Source: Rhodoferax_B sp049316285
GTDB lineage: Bacteria > Pseudomonadota > Gammaproteobacteria > Burkholderiales > Burkholderiaceae_C
Direction of reading: 5' to 3'
Length of the DNA: 64,000 bases
Assembly: GCF_049316285.1 (NCBI RefSeq)
Contig: NZ_JBMOXA010000011.1
Location: 124,001 to 188,000 of the forward strand
Shown here: in pieces, positions 43,101-51,509 of the stretch
Layout: each line of letters begins with the position of its first letter
Position numbering within the stretch: position 1 is the first letter of the stretch
Notes under the pieces: generated by a model
The model's input: the letters and a program-made list of their open reading frames with translations, nothing else
What the model was told of the DNA's origin: nothing
The model's database searches: none
Program-made: the position numbers and the translations under genes

Positions 43101-46100
43101 TGTGTTGGTCGATCTGGCGGGGCATACCAATGGCAACCGCATGGGTGTTTTTGCGCGCAAGCCAGCGCCGGTTTCCGTGAGTTGGCTGGGTTATGGCTAT
43201 ACCACTGGCCTGCGTGCCATTGATTACTACCTCACGGATGAGGCGAGTGCGCCCGCAGGCGCCAGCGCGGTTTTCTCGGAACAACTCTGGAGATTGCCCG
43301 ACGCCCCCTTGGCCGCTTTCAGACCTATGGATGGCATGGGGGAAGTCAGCGCCTTGCCAGCTTTGGAGCATGGCTACGTGGTGTTTGGCGCGCTGACACG
43401 CAGTATTCGGCTGAATCACAAGACCGTAAGAGTTTGGTCCGAGATATTGCGCAGCCTGCCCACCGCGCGTTTGGTTCTGGACAGTCAAAGTTTTGCTGAC
43501 CTGGGTGTCAGTGAAAACATTCTGCAAAAGTTTGAAGCCCATGGCGTCGAGCGCCATCGTCTGGACATCGGCTTTCACAGCCCGCCCTGGAATGTCTTGC
43601 GTGGCATAGACATAGGCCTGGACTGCTTCCCGCATAACTCGGGCACCACGCTGTTTGAAAGCCTTTACATGGGCATTCCATTCGTGACCTTGGCGGGTCG
43701 GCCGAGTGTGGGGCTGATCGGCAGCTCGATCTTGAAGGGATTGGGCCGCCCAGAGTGGATTGCCGCCACCGAAGAAGAGTACGTCAGAAAAGTGATCGAG
43801 TTGGCATCGGATGTGCCGCAACTGGCGAAGTTGCGCGCCAAGTTGCGCGACGAGATGATGGCCAGCCCGCTGATGGATGAACTTGGATTCACGCGCAAAG
43901 TGGAAGCGGCCTACCTGCAGATGTTTTCGCAATGGGAGCTTGAAAAAGCAGAAAAACGGGGCGGAAAAGTCGAGGCAAGTGGTCACCAGCAAGTTATTCG
44001 CAAGCCTATCAATGGACGCGAAAAGTCCGCGGTAGGAGCTGCGCGATCGCTCGCGACCGCAGCAGGCCAGTTGGGCGTGCGCAAGCGACAAGTTGCGGAG
44101 CCCAGTGTCGAGGCCATGCAGCAGTTGGCCGACTTGTTCAAGGCGCATAAGTTTCAGCAGGGTGAGGTGCTTGCCCGGGCGATGGTCGAGCGCTTCCCGG
44201 ATAGTGGCTTTGCCTGGAAGGCCTTGGGGGTGATGCTGCAACCGCAGGGGCGCGATGCAGAGGCCCTGGCGGCCAAGCTGCGTGCTGCAGAGTTGTTACC
44301 TCAAGATCCTGAAGTGCACGCGAATCTGGGGCACTTGCTGCAGGATCAGGGGCGCTTTATGGAGGCTGAGCGTGCGCTTCTGCGTGCGCTCAGTCTGCAG
44401 CCGGCATCGGTTGAGGCGCACAACAATCTTGCCATTACGTATCAGAAGCTTGGCCGACACGATGAGGCCATTGCAGAGTTTCAAACCGCCCTGCGATTGA
44501 ATCCGCACCAGGAAGACATCTACAGCAATTTATTGTTCACGGCAAATTACCACCCTGACTGGAGCTCTGAGCGTATTTATGCGCTTTACCGGGAGTACGA
44601 CCAAAGGTTTGGTTTGCCGTTTCGCGGTAAATGGCAGGCATATACAAACAATCGAACTGCGGCACGGGTATTGAAGGTCGGTTACGTTTCTCCAGATTTT
44701 CGTAACCACGCCTGTTGCCGCTTTTTGGAGCCGCTGCTGGCTTCTCACAACAAGTCGGTTGTGCATATCACGGCCTATTCTGAGCTTGTGCAGGAAGACG
44801 CGGCTACACAACGTTATCGGAGTTACGTCGACCAATGGGTGCCTACGCGTGGTTTGAGTGATGCTGCATTGGCTGCGCGCATACGAGCGGATGGAATCGA
44901 CATTTTGGTCGACGTCGCCGGACACACGATGGGCAATCGACTGGGGGTGTTTGCGCTCAAGCCAGCACCGGTGTCGTTGTCGTGGTTAGGTTTTGGCTAC
45001 ACCACAGGGCTGACGGCCATTGACTACTTTCTGACCGACGGCGCCAGCGTGCCTATGGGAAGCGAGCCTTTTTTTGCAGAAACACCATGGCGTTTGCCGG
45101 TGGCCTGGACGTTTCGTCCCGCCGAGGGTATGGGTGAGCCGGGAGCCCTGCCCGCTTTGAAGAATGGGCACATCACCTTGGGTGCGCTCACGCGCAGTGT
45201 GCGTCTCAATCAACACACGATTTCTGTCTGGTCGGAAATCATGCGACGCTTGCCCACGGCCCACCTGGTGGTAGACAGCCGCAGTTTCTCCGACGCAGCG
45301 GCGCAACAGATGTTGGTGGAGAAGTTCCTGGCTCAAGGCATTGAAGCCGAGCGCCTGCATATCGGCTACCACAGCCCGCCCTGGGATGTGTTGCGTGGCA
45401 TCGATATCGGCTTGGATTGTTTTCCCCATAACTCAGGCACAACCTTGTTTGAGTCATTGTTCATGGGGGTCCCCTATGTCACCTTGACCGGGCGTCCCGG
45501 TGTAGGCTGTCTTGGCAGTGCGGTTTTGCAAGGGGCGGGGCATGCGGAGTGGATCACCGACTCCCACGCCGCTTATGTTGAAAAGGTGGTGGCGCTGGCG
45601 CTTGATCTGCCAGCGTTGGACGCCATCCGGCAGCGTCTGCGAGCAGACATGCTGGCCAGCCAATTGATGGATGAGACCGGTTTTGCCAATCAAGTGGAGC
45701 AGGCCTATACCCGCATGTTCCAGCTTTGGTGCGAGGGCAGTTCCGACCCCTTGGAGGCGCGCATCTTGCAGGCAGAGGCGGCTTACCAAAAAGGAATTTC
45801 GAGCTTTGATGGTGAGCAACTGAAGGCGGCGGAGGCACACTTCCGGCATGCGATCCAACTCATTCCGGAGTTCGCCGAAGCGCATAGCCGTTTGGGCATT
45901 TTGCTGCAAAGGCAAGGTGGACTTGCTGCCGCCGAAGGCCACTTTCGCGAGGCCTTGGCATTGCAGAAAGAGTCGCCAACGGCCCATTACAACTTGGGAC
46001 AGAACCTCAGTCTGCAAAGCAGTTTCCGCGAGGCTGAGCTGAGCCTGCGCTCGGCGCTTGCGCTGCGCCCAGAGTTCCCAGAAGCCTTGTTTGGTCTGGA

Positions 46101-47829
46101 CCGGCTTTTGCAAGGACAGAGCCGCTGGATTGAATCCGAGATGTTGTGGCGCGGGGTGTTGCTGCGCAATCCAGAGTTCGTACCTGGTTACCTCTGCCTG
46201 AGCAATGCACTGCGCACCTTGCAGCGCGGTGCCGAAGCCTTGGCCTGTGTGCGCAAGGGATTGTCCGTGGAGCCGGAAAATACAGCGCTGCATTTGCAGA
46301 TGGGCGCGGTATTGAATGAACTCGGGCGTTATGAAGAGGCTGAGGCCAGCTGCAAAGCGGTCTTGGCGCTCGACACTGGATCCGCGACTGCCTGGAACAA
46401 TTTAGCCGAGGTCTGGAACTCGACGCGACGACTGGTGGAGGCCGAGGAGGGCTTTCGCAAGGCCCTGGCTCTTGACCCCAATCTCGGCCCGGCACATGGC
46501 AATTTGGGCATCGTGTTGCAAAACCAAGGGAAGCTTGAAGAAGCCGAGGTTTTTATGCGACGCTGCATGGAGCTGAGTCCAGAAAACGTATCTGCGCACA
46601 GCAATTTGCTTTTTGTGATGAACTACCACCCGGATAAAACAGCCGAAGAGGTGTTTTCCGAGTATTGCGCATTGGACGAGAAGTTCTTTCGTCCCTTGCA
46701 AGCGGAGTGGGCGCCGCATACCAACCAGAAACGAAGCAAGCGAGTCCTCAAGGTCGGCTATGTTTCCCCTGATTTCCGCAACCATTCATGTTGCTATTTT
46801 CTGGAGCCGCTGCTGTCGCAACACAACAAAGATGCGGTTCATGTCTATGCCTATGCGGAGTTGCGTAACGAAGATGCTGCGACCGCTCGCTACAAGAGCT
46901 GGGTAGACCACTGGGTGCCGACACGGGGCATGAGTGACGCCGCACTGGCTGAGCGTATTCGGGCCGATGGGATCGATATTCTGGTGGATCTGGCGGGTCA
47001 TACCGGCGGCAACCGGCTTGGCGTTTTCGCCCGCAGACCAGCGCCTGTATCGGTGTCGTGGCTGGGCTACGGCTATACCACCGGCTTGCGGGCCATGGAT
47101 TATTTCCTGACGGATGCGGTGAGCGCACCTCCCGGCAGCGAAGTCTACTTTTCTGAAAAGCCCTGGCGAATGCCCGTGGGGTGGGTGTACCGGCCGGCTG
47201 GTGTCGCGCAGATCGGCGAGGTCGGCCCGCTGCCGGCCCTCAACAATGGATACGTGACCTTCGGCACCCTGACCCGCGCCATCCGTGTGAACCACCGAAC
47301 GGTGCGTGTCTGGGCGGAGCTGTTACGCCGTGTGCCGAATGCGCGCTTGGTGATCGACAGCAGCAGCTACAAAGATAGTGAAACCCAAGAGTCGTTGGCC
47401 GCTCGTTTTGTGGCGCAGGGCATTGAGCACGAGCGTTTGTTGATCGGTTTTCATAGCCCGGGGTGGGACGTCTTGCGTGGCATCGACATCAGCCTGGACT
47501 GTTTTCCGCACAATTCGGGCACCACCTTGTTCGAGTCCCTGTACATGGGCGTGCCCTACGTGACCCTGGCTGACAGGCCGAGTGTGGGCCGCTTGGGCAG
47601 CTCGATTCTTCAAGGGGTAGGACACGCCGAATGGATTGCCGAATCCGAGATTGAATATATTGAAAAGGCCGCTGCTCTTGCGCAGGATGTGGCAAGGCTG
47701 AGCCAGCTCAGGGCCGGGCTACGGCAGAAGTTGCAGGCCAGCGGATTTATGGATGAGCCGGCATTTGCCCAGAACGTGGAAAAAGCGTATCGCTCAATGT
47801 TTGACCAATGGTGTAGAGAGACCGTATGA
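40129..47829 (+). CDS. Giant four-module TPR-GT41 (OGT/SPINDLY-like) glycosyltransferase
   Basis: The 2,566-residue cytoplasmic protein has four tandem units, each of TPR repeats followed by a GT41-type transferase domain (family of protein O-GlcNAc transferase and SPINDLY). Transferase units lie at about residues 345-750, 870-1275, 1473-1870 and 2165-2563. Each has YVSPDF plus a His three residues on (first unit Y384, His392), LVDLAGHT or VAGHT, and a nucleotide-binding HNSGTTL motif (residues 634, 1169, 1767, 2461). Each carries Arg (559, 1094, 1692, 2386) where human OGT has catalytic Lys842. The TPR blocks differ: several before unit 1, about three before 2, four before 3, about nine before 4. 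A basic linker lies near 1280-1325. ATG 40129 is preferred over GTG 40081. Its stop overlaps rfbF. The proposed role is flagellin O-glycosylation. Confidence 0.85.
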   Translation: MIEAPAPMESKSSEVENLFEQAMALHQAWDFEGAERLYRQVLDEQPEHGDAHHNLGVLLAIQGLQPAAALPHFEAALNADSAKQQYWFSYVDALIRDGQHPLAQQVLMMARANGLQPAIAATLDDRLVERPSREQPAEQALPPSMVVPEPLPHVPMPEHEKHQLVDLFQSGRYAQGEAHARDLLQLYPDEGFVWKALGSMLQSQGKKTEALEVKLRAAELMPEDAELLNNLGRSQFELGQIDAAVVALRRAVELRPDHAESYNNLGLALNAQGRVVDAHDCFLRAVEIKPDAAGVHNNLSGVYTTQGLVYEALAALEKAIQIKPDYRTAFDNLLFILNCHPDKSETEIYRMYQEYERRFGEPLRQAWRPFMRKSHLGRRLKVGYVSPDFCRHACSFFVEPLLACHDHSVVEVYAYSEKTTEDEVTQRYKGYVDHWVPTQGMSDDELAQRIRDDGVDVLVDLAGHTKGNRLAVFARKPAPVSLSWMGYGYTTGLRAVDYYLTDETSAPQGSEHLFSETLWRLADSPFTAYRPAQGMGEVNALPARSRGYVTYGTLTRGVRINQRSISVWSRVLKRVPNARLVIDSKSFLDAAIQEAMIRRFEAFGIDRARLDIGCHSPPWDVLRGIDIGLDCFPHNSGTTLIESLYMGVPFVSLAGRPSVGRIGSAILRGVGRPEWIATTEDEYVEKLVGLAQDLPQLELIRLQLRDQMKASALMDETGFARRVEDAYRQMFARWFEAQPKGEGEDFLQCLELDPMAALQAESLYNQGNQARAEKNLDQALSHFSAALALRPGFAEAHNNLGLVYQDKNQLQKAVACYEAALRVRPDYALAHHNLGNALQHLGDVVEAVACYQRALSYGLDSQHLYDNLLFLLNYHPDLSAEQIFQTYADYDARFGQAYASSWQSHQNAPAAGRVLRIAYVSPDFRQHASNRFVEPLLQLHSREKFEVFAYAELAAGDAVSTRYAALVDHWVPTLGMSDEEVANRIRADRIDVLVDLAGHTNGNRMGVFARKPAPVSVSWLGYGYTTGLRAIDYYLTDEASAPAGASAVFSEQLWRLPDAPLAAFRPMDGMGEVSALPALEHGYVVFGALTRSIRLNHKTVRVWSEILRSLPTARLVLDSQSFADLGVSENILQKFEAHGVERHRLDIGFHSPPWNVLRGIDIGLDCFPHNSGTTLFESLYMGIPFVTLAGRPSVGLIGSSILKGLGRPEWIAATEEEYVRKVIELASDVPQLAKLRAKLRDEMMASPLMDELGFTRKVEAAYLQMFSQWELEKAEKRGGKVEASGHQQVIRKPINGREKSAVGAARSLATAAGQLGVRKRQVAEPSVEAMQQLADLFKAHKFQQGEVLARAMVERFPDSGFAWKALGVMLQPQGRDAEALAAKLRAAELLPQDPEVHANLGHLLQDQGRFMEAERALLRALSLQPASVEAHNNLAITYQKLGRHDEAIAEFQTALRLNPHQEDIYSNLLFTANYHPDWSSERIYALYREYDQRFGLPFRGKWQAYTNNRTAARVLKVGYVSPDFRNHACCRFLEPLLASHNKSVVHITAYSELVQEDAATQRYRSYVDQWVPTRGLSDAALAARIRADGIDILVDVAGHTMGNRLGVFALKPAPVSLSWLGFGYTTGLTAIDYFLTDGASVPMGSEPFFAETPWRLPVAWTFRPAEGMGEPGALPALKNGHITLGALTRSVRLNQHTISVWSEIMRRLPTAHLVVDSRSFSDAAAQQMLVEKFLAQGIEAERLHIGYHSPPWDVLRGIDIGLDCFPHNSGTTLFESLFMGVPYVTLTGRPGVGCLGSAVLQGAGHAEWITDSHAAYVEKVVALALDLPALDAIRQRLRADMLASQLMDETGFANQVEQAYTRMFQLWCEGSSDPLEARILQAEAAYQKGISSFDGEQLKAAEAHFRHAIQLIPEFAEAHSRLGILLQRQGGLAAAEGHFREALALQKESPTAHYNLGQNLSLQSSFREAELSLRSALALRPEFPEALFGLDRLLQGQSRWIESEMLWRGVLLRNPEFVPGYLCLSNALRTLQRGAEALACVRKGLSVEPENTALHLQMGAVLNELGRYEEAEASCKAVLALDTGSATAWNNLAEVWNSTRRLVEAEEGFRKALALDPNLGPAHGNLGIVLQNQGKLEEAEVFMRRCMELSPENVSAHSNLLFVMNYHPDKTAEEVFSEYCALDEKFFRPLQAEWAPHTNQKRSKRVLKVGYVSPDFRNHSCCYFLEPLLSQHNKDAVHVYAYAELRNEDAATARYKSWVDHWVPTRGMSDAALAERIRADGIDILVDLAGHTGGNRLGVFARRPAPVSVSWLGYGYTTGLRAMDYFLTDAVSAPPGSEVYFSEKPWRMPVGWVYRPAGVAQIGEVGPLPALNNGYVTFGTLTRAIRVNHRTVRVWAELLRRVPNARLVIDSSSYKDSETQESLAARFVAQGIEHERLLIGFHSPGWDVLRGIDISLDCFPHNSGTTLFESLYMGVPYVTLADRPSVGRLGSSILQGVGHAEWIAESEIEYIEKAAALAQDVARLSQLRAGLRQKLQASGFMDEPAFAQNVEKAYRSMFDQWCRETV
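41992..42020 (+). repeat. 29-bp exact internal repeat, copy 1 (giant gene)
   Basis: The stretch TTGCGTGGCATAGACATAGG and the nine bases that follow recur exactly at 43597-43625, in the same position of transferase unit 2. It marks duplication and a possible recombination site between modules. Confidence 0.8.
43597..43625 (+). repeat. 29-bp exact internal repeat, copy 2 (giant gene)
   Basis: This is an exact match to 41992-42020, 1605 bp apart (535 codons), in-frame, so recombination between the copies would remove or add a whole module without a frameshift. Confidence 0.8.
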
Positions 47830-48596
47830 AAGCCGTAATACTGGCCGGTGGTTTGGGTACCCGGATTTCTGAAGAAACCCACTTGCGCCCCAAGCCTATG
47901 ATAGAGATAGGCGGCAAGCCGATTCTTTGGCACATTCTGAAGATGTACTCGGCACATGGCGTGAACGAGTTTGTGATCTGCTGTGGCTACAAGGGCTACA
48001 TCATCAAAGAGTACTTCGCCAACTACTTCCTGCACATGTCGGATGTGACGTTCGACATGGCCAGCAACCGCATGGAAGTGCACCACAAACACGCCGAGCC
48101 TTGGCGCGTCACCTTGGTCGACACTGGCGAAGACACCATGACCGGTGGGCGGCTGCGCCGCATCGGCGATTACGTGCGTGATGAAGAGGCGTTTTGCTTT
48201 ACTTATGGTGATGGTGTAGCCGATGTTGATATCGGCGCCTCTATCGCGTTCCACCGCGCGCACGGCAAGCTGGCCACCGTCACGGCGGTGCAGCCACCAG
48301 GGCGTTACGGGGCATTGCAGCTTGATGGCGAGCAGGTGCGCGGTTTTACCGAAAAGCCGCGCGGCGACGGCGGTTTGATCAACGGCGGCTTTTTTGTGCT
48401 CTCGCCCCAATGCTTGAGCCGCATTGAAGGCGACAGCACCAGTTGGGAGGCCGATCCGCTTTCTGGCCTGGCGGCTGACGGGCAGCTGATGGCGTTTGAG
48501 CATCAAGGCTTCTGGCAACCCATGGACACCTTGCGCGAGAAAAACATGCTGGAAGACCTTTGGCTGTCTGGCAAGGCACCATGGAAGGTTTGGTAA
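47826..48596 (+). CDS. rfbF: Glucose-1-phosphate cytidylyltransferase
   Basis: The 256-residue nucleotidyltransferase makes CDP-glucose from CTP and glucose-1-phosphate. It opens with AVILAGGLGTRISEETHLRPKPM (nucleotide-binding loop) and has FTYGDGVADVDI and FQPMDTLREK-like regions characteristic of RfbF. The start ATG overlaps the stop of the giant glycosyltransferase by 4 bp, so translation is coupled. It is the first step of the CDP-sugar branch. Confidence 0.93.
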   Translation: MKAVILAGGLGTRISEETHLRPKPMIEIGGKPILWHILKMYSAHGVNEFVICCGYKGYIIKEYFANYFLHMSDVTFDMASNRMEVHHKHAEPWRVTLVDTGEDTMTGGRLRRIGDYVRDEEAFCFTYGDGVADVDIGASIAFHRAHGKLATVTAVQPPGRYGALQLDGEQVRGFTEKPRGDGGLINGGFFVLSPQCLSRIEGDSTSWEADPLSGLAADGQLMAFEHQGFWQPMDTLREKNMLEDLWLSGKAPWKVW

Positions 48597-49687
48597 TGCA
48601 AGGTCCGAGTGCAGCTTTCTGGCGTGGCAAGCGTGTCTTGCTCACCGGTCACACCGGCTTCAAAGGCAGTTGGTTGGCGTTGTGGCTGCATCATCTGGGC
48701 GCCCAGGTGGTCGGTTTGTCGTTGCCACCAGCGACCGCACCACATCTCTTCGGCTTGGCCGATGTGGCGGGCCTGGTGGACGATGTGCGCTGCGATATTC
48801 GTGACGCCGCCGCACTGGCCGCTGCGGTGCGTCAGGCGCGTCCCGAAGTGGTGTTGCACTTGGCCGCCCAAGCCTTGGTGCGTCCTGGTTATGCCGAACC
48901 GCTGAACACCTTTTCTACCAACGTCATGGGCACAGCCCACGTGCTGGATGCCGTGCGTGGGGTGGCCAGCGTGCGCGCCGTGGTGGTGGTCACCACCGAC
49001 AAGGTCTACCAGAACCTCGAATGGCCTTACCCTTACCGCGAAGACGACGCCTTGGGTGGGCATGACCCCTACAGTGCCAGCAAAGCGGCTGCTGAATTGG
49101 TGGTGGCCAGCTACCGCGCGTCTTACCTGCAGGCGGCTGGCGTAGCGCTGGCCAGTGCCCGTGCAGGTAATGTGATTGGTGGGGGTGATTGGGCGCAAGA
49201 CCGTCTGCTGCCAGACGCCGTGCGCGCCTGGCAAGCTGGCACCACGCTTGACATTCGCCGCCCACAAGCCATTCGACCGTGGCAACACGTGCTTGAACCG
49301 CTCGCCGCCTATCTGGTGCTGGCCGAGAAAATCTGGCGTCAACCAGCGCTGGCCGGTGCCTACAACTTCGGCCCGGCCACCCACGAAGCCGCCACCGTGC
49401 GCCACGTGGTGGAGCTGGCACGCCAAGCCTTTCCCGAAGGCCTGGTGGCTTGGGGTGACGGACAGCAAGGCCCGCACGAAGCCGGTTGGTTGGCACTCGA
49501 GGTCGCTAAAGCGCGTACCCAGTTGGCGGTGGCGCCGGTATGGGGGCTGTCGGCCGCGGTGCAGCGCACCATGGCTTGGTACCGCCAGCAGGCAGACGGC
49601 GCATCCGCTAGGCAGTTATGCCTGGCGGATATCCAGGCTTATGAAAACGATCTGGCGGCCCACATGAGTGCAGGACTGTCCGCATGA
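48596..49687 (+). CDS. rfbG: CDP-glucose 4,6-dehydratase
   Basis: The 363-residue short-chain dehydrogenase/reductase converts CDP-glucose to CDP-4-keto-6-deoxyglucose. It has the NAD loop LTGHTGFKGSWLALWL and the catalytic YSASK, and ARAGNVIGGGDWAQDRLLPD, which is typical of RfbG. ATG 48596 overlaps the rfbF stop (TAATG) with GGAAGG seven bases upstream; an earlier in-frame ATG at 48560 is not needed. It produces the intermediate for the following genes. Confidence 0.93.
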   Translation: MQGPSAAFWRGKRVLLTGHTGFKGSWLALWLHHLGAQVVGLSLPPATAPHLFGLADVAGLVDDVRCDIRDAAALAAAVRQARPEVVLHLAAQALVRPGYAEPLNTFSTNVMGTAHVLDAVRGVASVRAVVVVTTDKVYQNLEWPYPYREDDALGGHDPYSASKAAAELVVASYRASYLQAAGVALASARAGNVIGGGDWAQDRLLPDAVRAWQAGTTLDIRRPQAIRPWQHVLEPLAAYLVLAEKIWRQPALAGAYNFGPATHEAATVRHVVELARQAFPEGLVAWGDGQQGPHEAGWLALEVAKARTQLAVAPVWGLSAAVQRTMAWYRQQADGASARQLCLADIQAYENDLAAHMSAGLSA

Positions 49688-50244
49688 GCCGCTTCGAGCT
49701 CGTGTCCACCCCGCTGGCTGGCTTGCTGCGTATAGAGCGGCAGCGGCTTGGTGATGCGCGCGGATTTTTATCACGCCTTTTTTGTGCCGATGAGCTGGCG
49801 GCTGCCGGCTGGCGTAAACCCATCGCCCAAATCAACCACACATTCACCGCGCAAGCCGGTACGGTGCGCGGCATGCACTACCAACTGCCGCCGCACGCCG
49901 AGGCCAAGCTGGTGAGTTGCCTGCGTGGCGAGGTGTGGGATGTGGCAGTGGACCTGCGGGTCGGTTCACCGACGTTTTTGCAGTGGCACGGCGAAGTGTT
50001 GTCGGCTGAGAACGGCCGTGCACTGCTGATCCCTGAAGGCTTTGCGCACGGGTTTCAAACCTTGAGTCCTGATGTCGAAATGCTTTATTGCCATTCCAAC
50101 CCTTACGTCCCTGGCGCAGAGGCCGGATTGAACCCACAAGACCCGCGCCTGGCGCTGGCGTGGCCCCTGCCGATAACACAACTCTCACCACGCGATAGCG
50201 GCCACCCTATGTTGAACAATAGCTTTGAAGGAGTCCGGCTTTGA
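49684..50244 (+). CDS. dTDP-4-dehydrorhamnose 3,5-epimerase-like (RmlC-family) protein
   Basis: The 186-residue cupin shows the RmlC pattern with LARIERQRLGDARGFLSRLF-like N-terminus, INHTFTAQAGTVRGMHYQ, the catalytic-His region and IPEGFAHGFQTLS. RmlC-family enzymes epimerise C3 and/or C5 of 4-keto-6-deoxy sugars. The start overlaps rfbG's stop by 4 bp (ATGA). On a CDP-4-keto-6-deoxyglucose substrate it would yield the altered stereochemistry used by the methyltransferase; the actual substrate is inferred from neighbours. Confidence 0.87.
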   Translation: MSRFELVSTPLAGLLRIERQRLGDARGFLSRLFCADELAAAGWRKPIAQINHTFTAQAGTVRGMHYQLPPHAEAKLVSCLRGEVWDVAVDLRVGSPTFLQWHGEVLSAENGRALLIPEGFAHGFQTLSPDVEMLYCHSNPYVPGAEAGLNPQDPRLALAWPLPITQLSPRDSGHPMLNNSFEGVRL

Positions 50245-51470
50245 AGTGCCGTCACTGCGCCTCTGAACTCACCCTGCCATTTCTCGATCTGGGCAGCGCG
50301 CCGCCAAGCAACGCTTACCTGACCCAGGCCACGTTGAATGCGCCCGAAACCTGGTACCCGTTGCGCTTGCTGACCTGCCAGAGCTGCTGGCTGGTACAGA
50401 CCGAAGACCACGCCGGCCGTGAAGCACTGTTCACCGACGACTACGCCTATTTCAGTTCCTTCTCCAGTTCGTGGCTGGCGCATGCCAAAACCTATGTGCA
50501 GGACATGCTGGCGCGTTTCCATCTCGGGCCGCAAAGCCACGTGGTGGAAGTGGCCGCCAACGACGGTTATCTGCTGCAGTATGTGCAGGCTGCCGGTGTG
50601 CCGTGTCTAGGGGTGGAGCCCACCGCCAGCACCGCAGCCGCAGCACGCCAGAAGGGCATCACCATCGAAGAGCGTTTCTTCGGCGTGGCCTATGCGCATG
50701 AGCTGGTGGCCCAAGGCCGGCAGGCCGACCTCACGGCGGCCAATAATGTGCTGGCGCACGTGCCCGACATCAACGACTTTGTGGCTGGGTTTGCCGTGTT
50801 GCTGAAGCCGCAGGGTGTGGCCACTTTTGAATTCCCTCACCTGTTGCGCATGGTGCAGCAATGCCAGTTTGATACCGCCTACCACGAGCACTATTCCTAC
50901 TTGTCGCTCACGGCGGTGCAGCGCATTTTTGCGGCCAATGGCCTTACCGTGTTTGACGTGCAGCAGTTGTCTACCCACGGTGGCAGCTTGCGTGTGTTTG
51001 CGCAACGTACCGACCTCGGAGCCCAGCCCTTGGCGCCAGCCGTTGCTGCCGTGCTGCAGGAAGAGCTGGCCGCGGGCATCAAGACACCAGCGTTTTATGA
51101 TCAATTTGGCCTGCAGAGCACACGCATCGTGCGAGAGTTGCTACAGTTTTTGGTAAGTGCCCACAACCAGGGCCACCGCGTTGCCGCCTATGGTGCCGCC
51201 GCCAAGGGCAACACCATGCTGAACTTTGCCGGCGTGCGGCCGCATCTGCTGCCGTATGTGGTCGACAAGAACCCGGCCAAGCAAAACAAGTTCATGCCGG
51301 GTAGCCGCATTCCCATCGTTGATGAGTCTCATCTGCGCGCACATCGCCCCAGCCACGTGCTCATCTTGCCGTGGAACCTCAAGGACGAAGTCATGACGCA
51401 ACTGGCCTACATCCGTGAATGGGGGGGGCAGTTTGTGACGGCGGTACCTCATTTGGAGATATCACCTTGA
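50241..51470 (+). CDS. Sugar C-methyltransferase (TylCIII-like, SAM-dependent)
   Basis: The 409-residue protein has the zinc-binding N-terminal domain (CRHCASELTLPFLDLGSAPPSNAYL), a SAM-binding Rossmann domain (VVEVAANDGYLLQYVQAAGVPCLGVEPTA), and a C-terminal domain (RVAAYGAAAKGNTMLNFAGV) shared with NDP-sugar C3-methyltransferases. Translation starts at TTG 50241, overlapping the previous TGA, with GAAGGAG upstream. It is expected to add a methyl to C3 of a 4-keto-6-deoxy sugar, making a branched sugar. Confidence 0.88.
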   Translation: MKCRHCASELTLPFLDLGSAPPSNAYLTQATLNAPETWYPLRLLTCQSCWLVQTEDHAGREALFTDDYAYFSSFSSSWLAHAKTYVQDMLARFHLGPQSHVVEVAANDGYLLQYVQAAGVPCLGVEPTASTAAAARQKGITIEERFFGVAYAHELVAQGRQADLTAANNVLAHVPDINDFVAGFAVLLKPQGVATFEFPHLLRMVQQCQFDTAYHEHYSYLSLTAVQRIFAANGLTVFDVQQLSTHGGSLRVFAQRTDLGAQPLAPAVAAVLQEELAAGIKTPAFYDQFGLQSTRIVRELLQFLVSAHNQGHRVAAYGAAAKGNTMLNFAGVRPHLLPYVVDKNPAKQNKFMPGSRIPIVDESHLRAHRPSHVLILPWNLKDEVMTQLAYIREWGGQFVTAVPHLEISP

Positions 51471-51509
51471 CCCCAGTATTGCGCACTGGCAACCACCGGC
51501 GGAGTTCCC

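Noticed and set aside
42889..44241. 450-codon minus-strand open frame inside the giant transferase gene
   Set aside because: It is antisense to conserved GT41 motifs; no start signal or family similarity.
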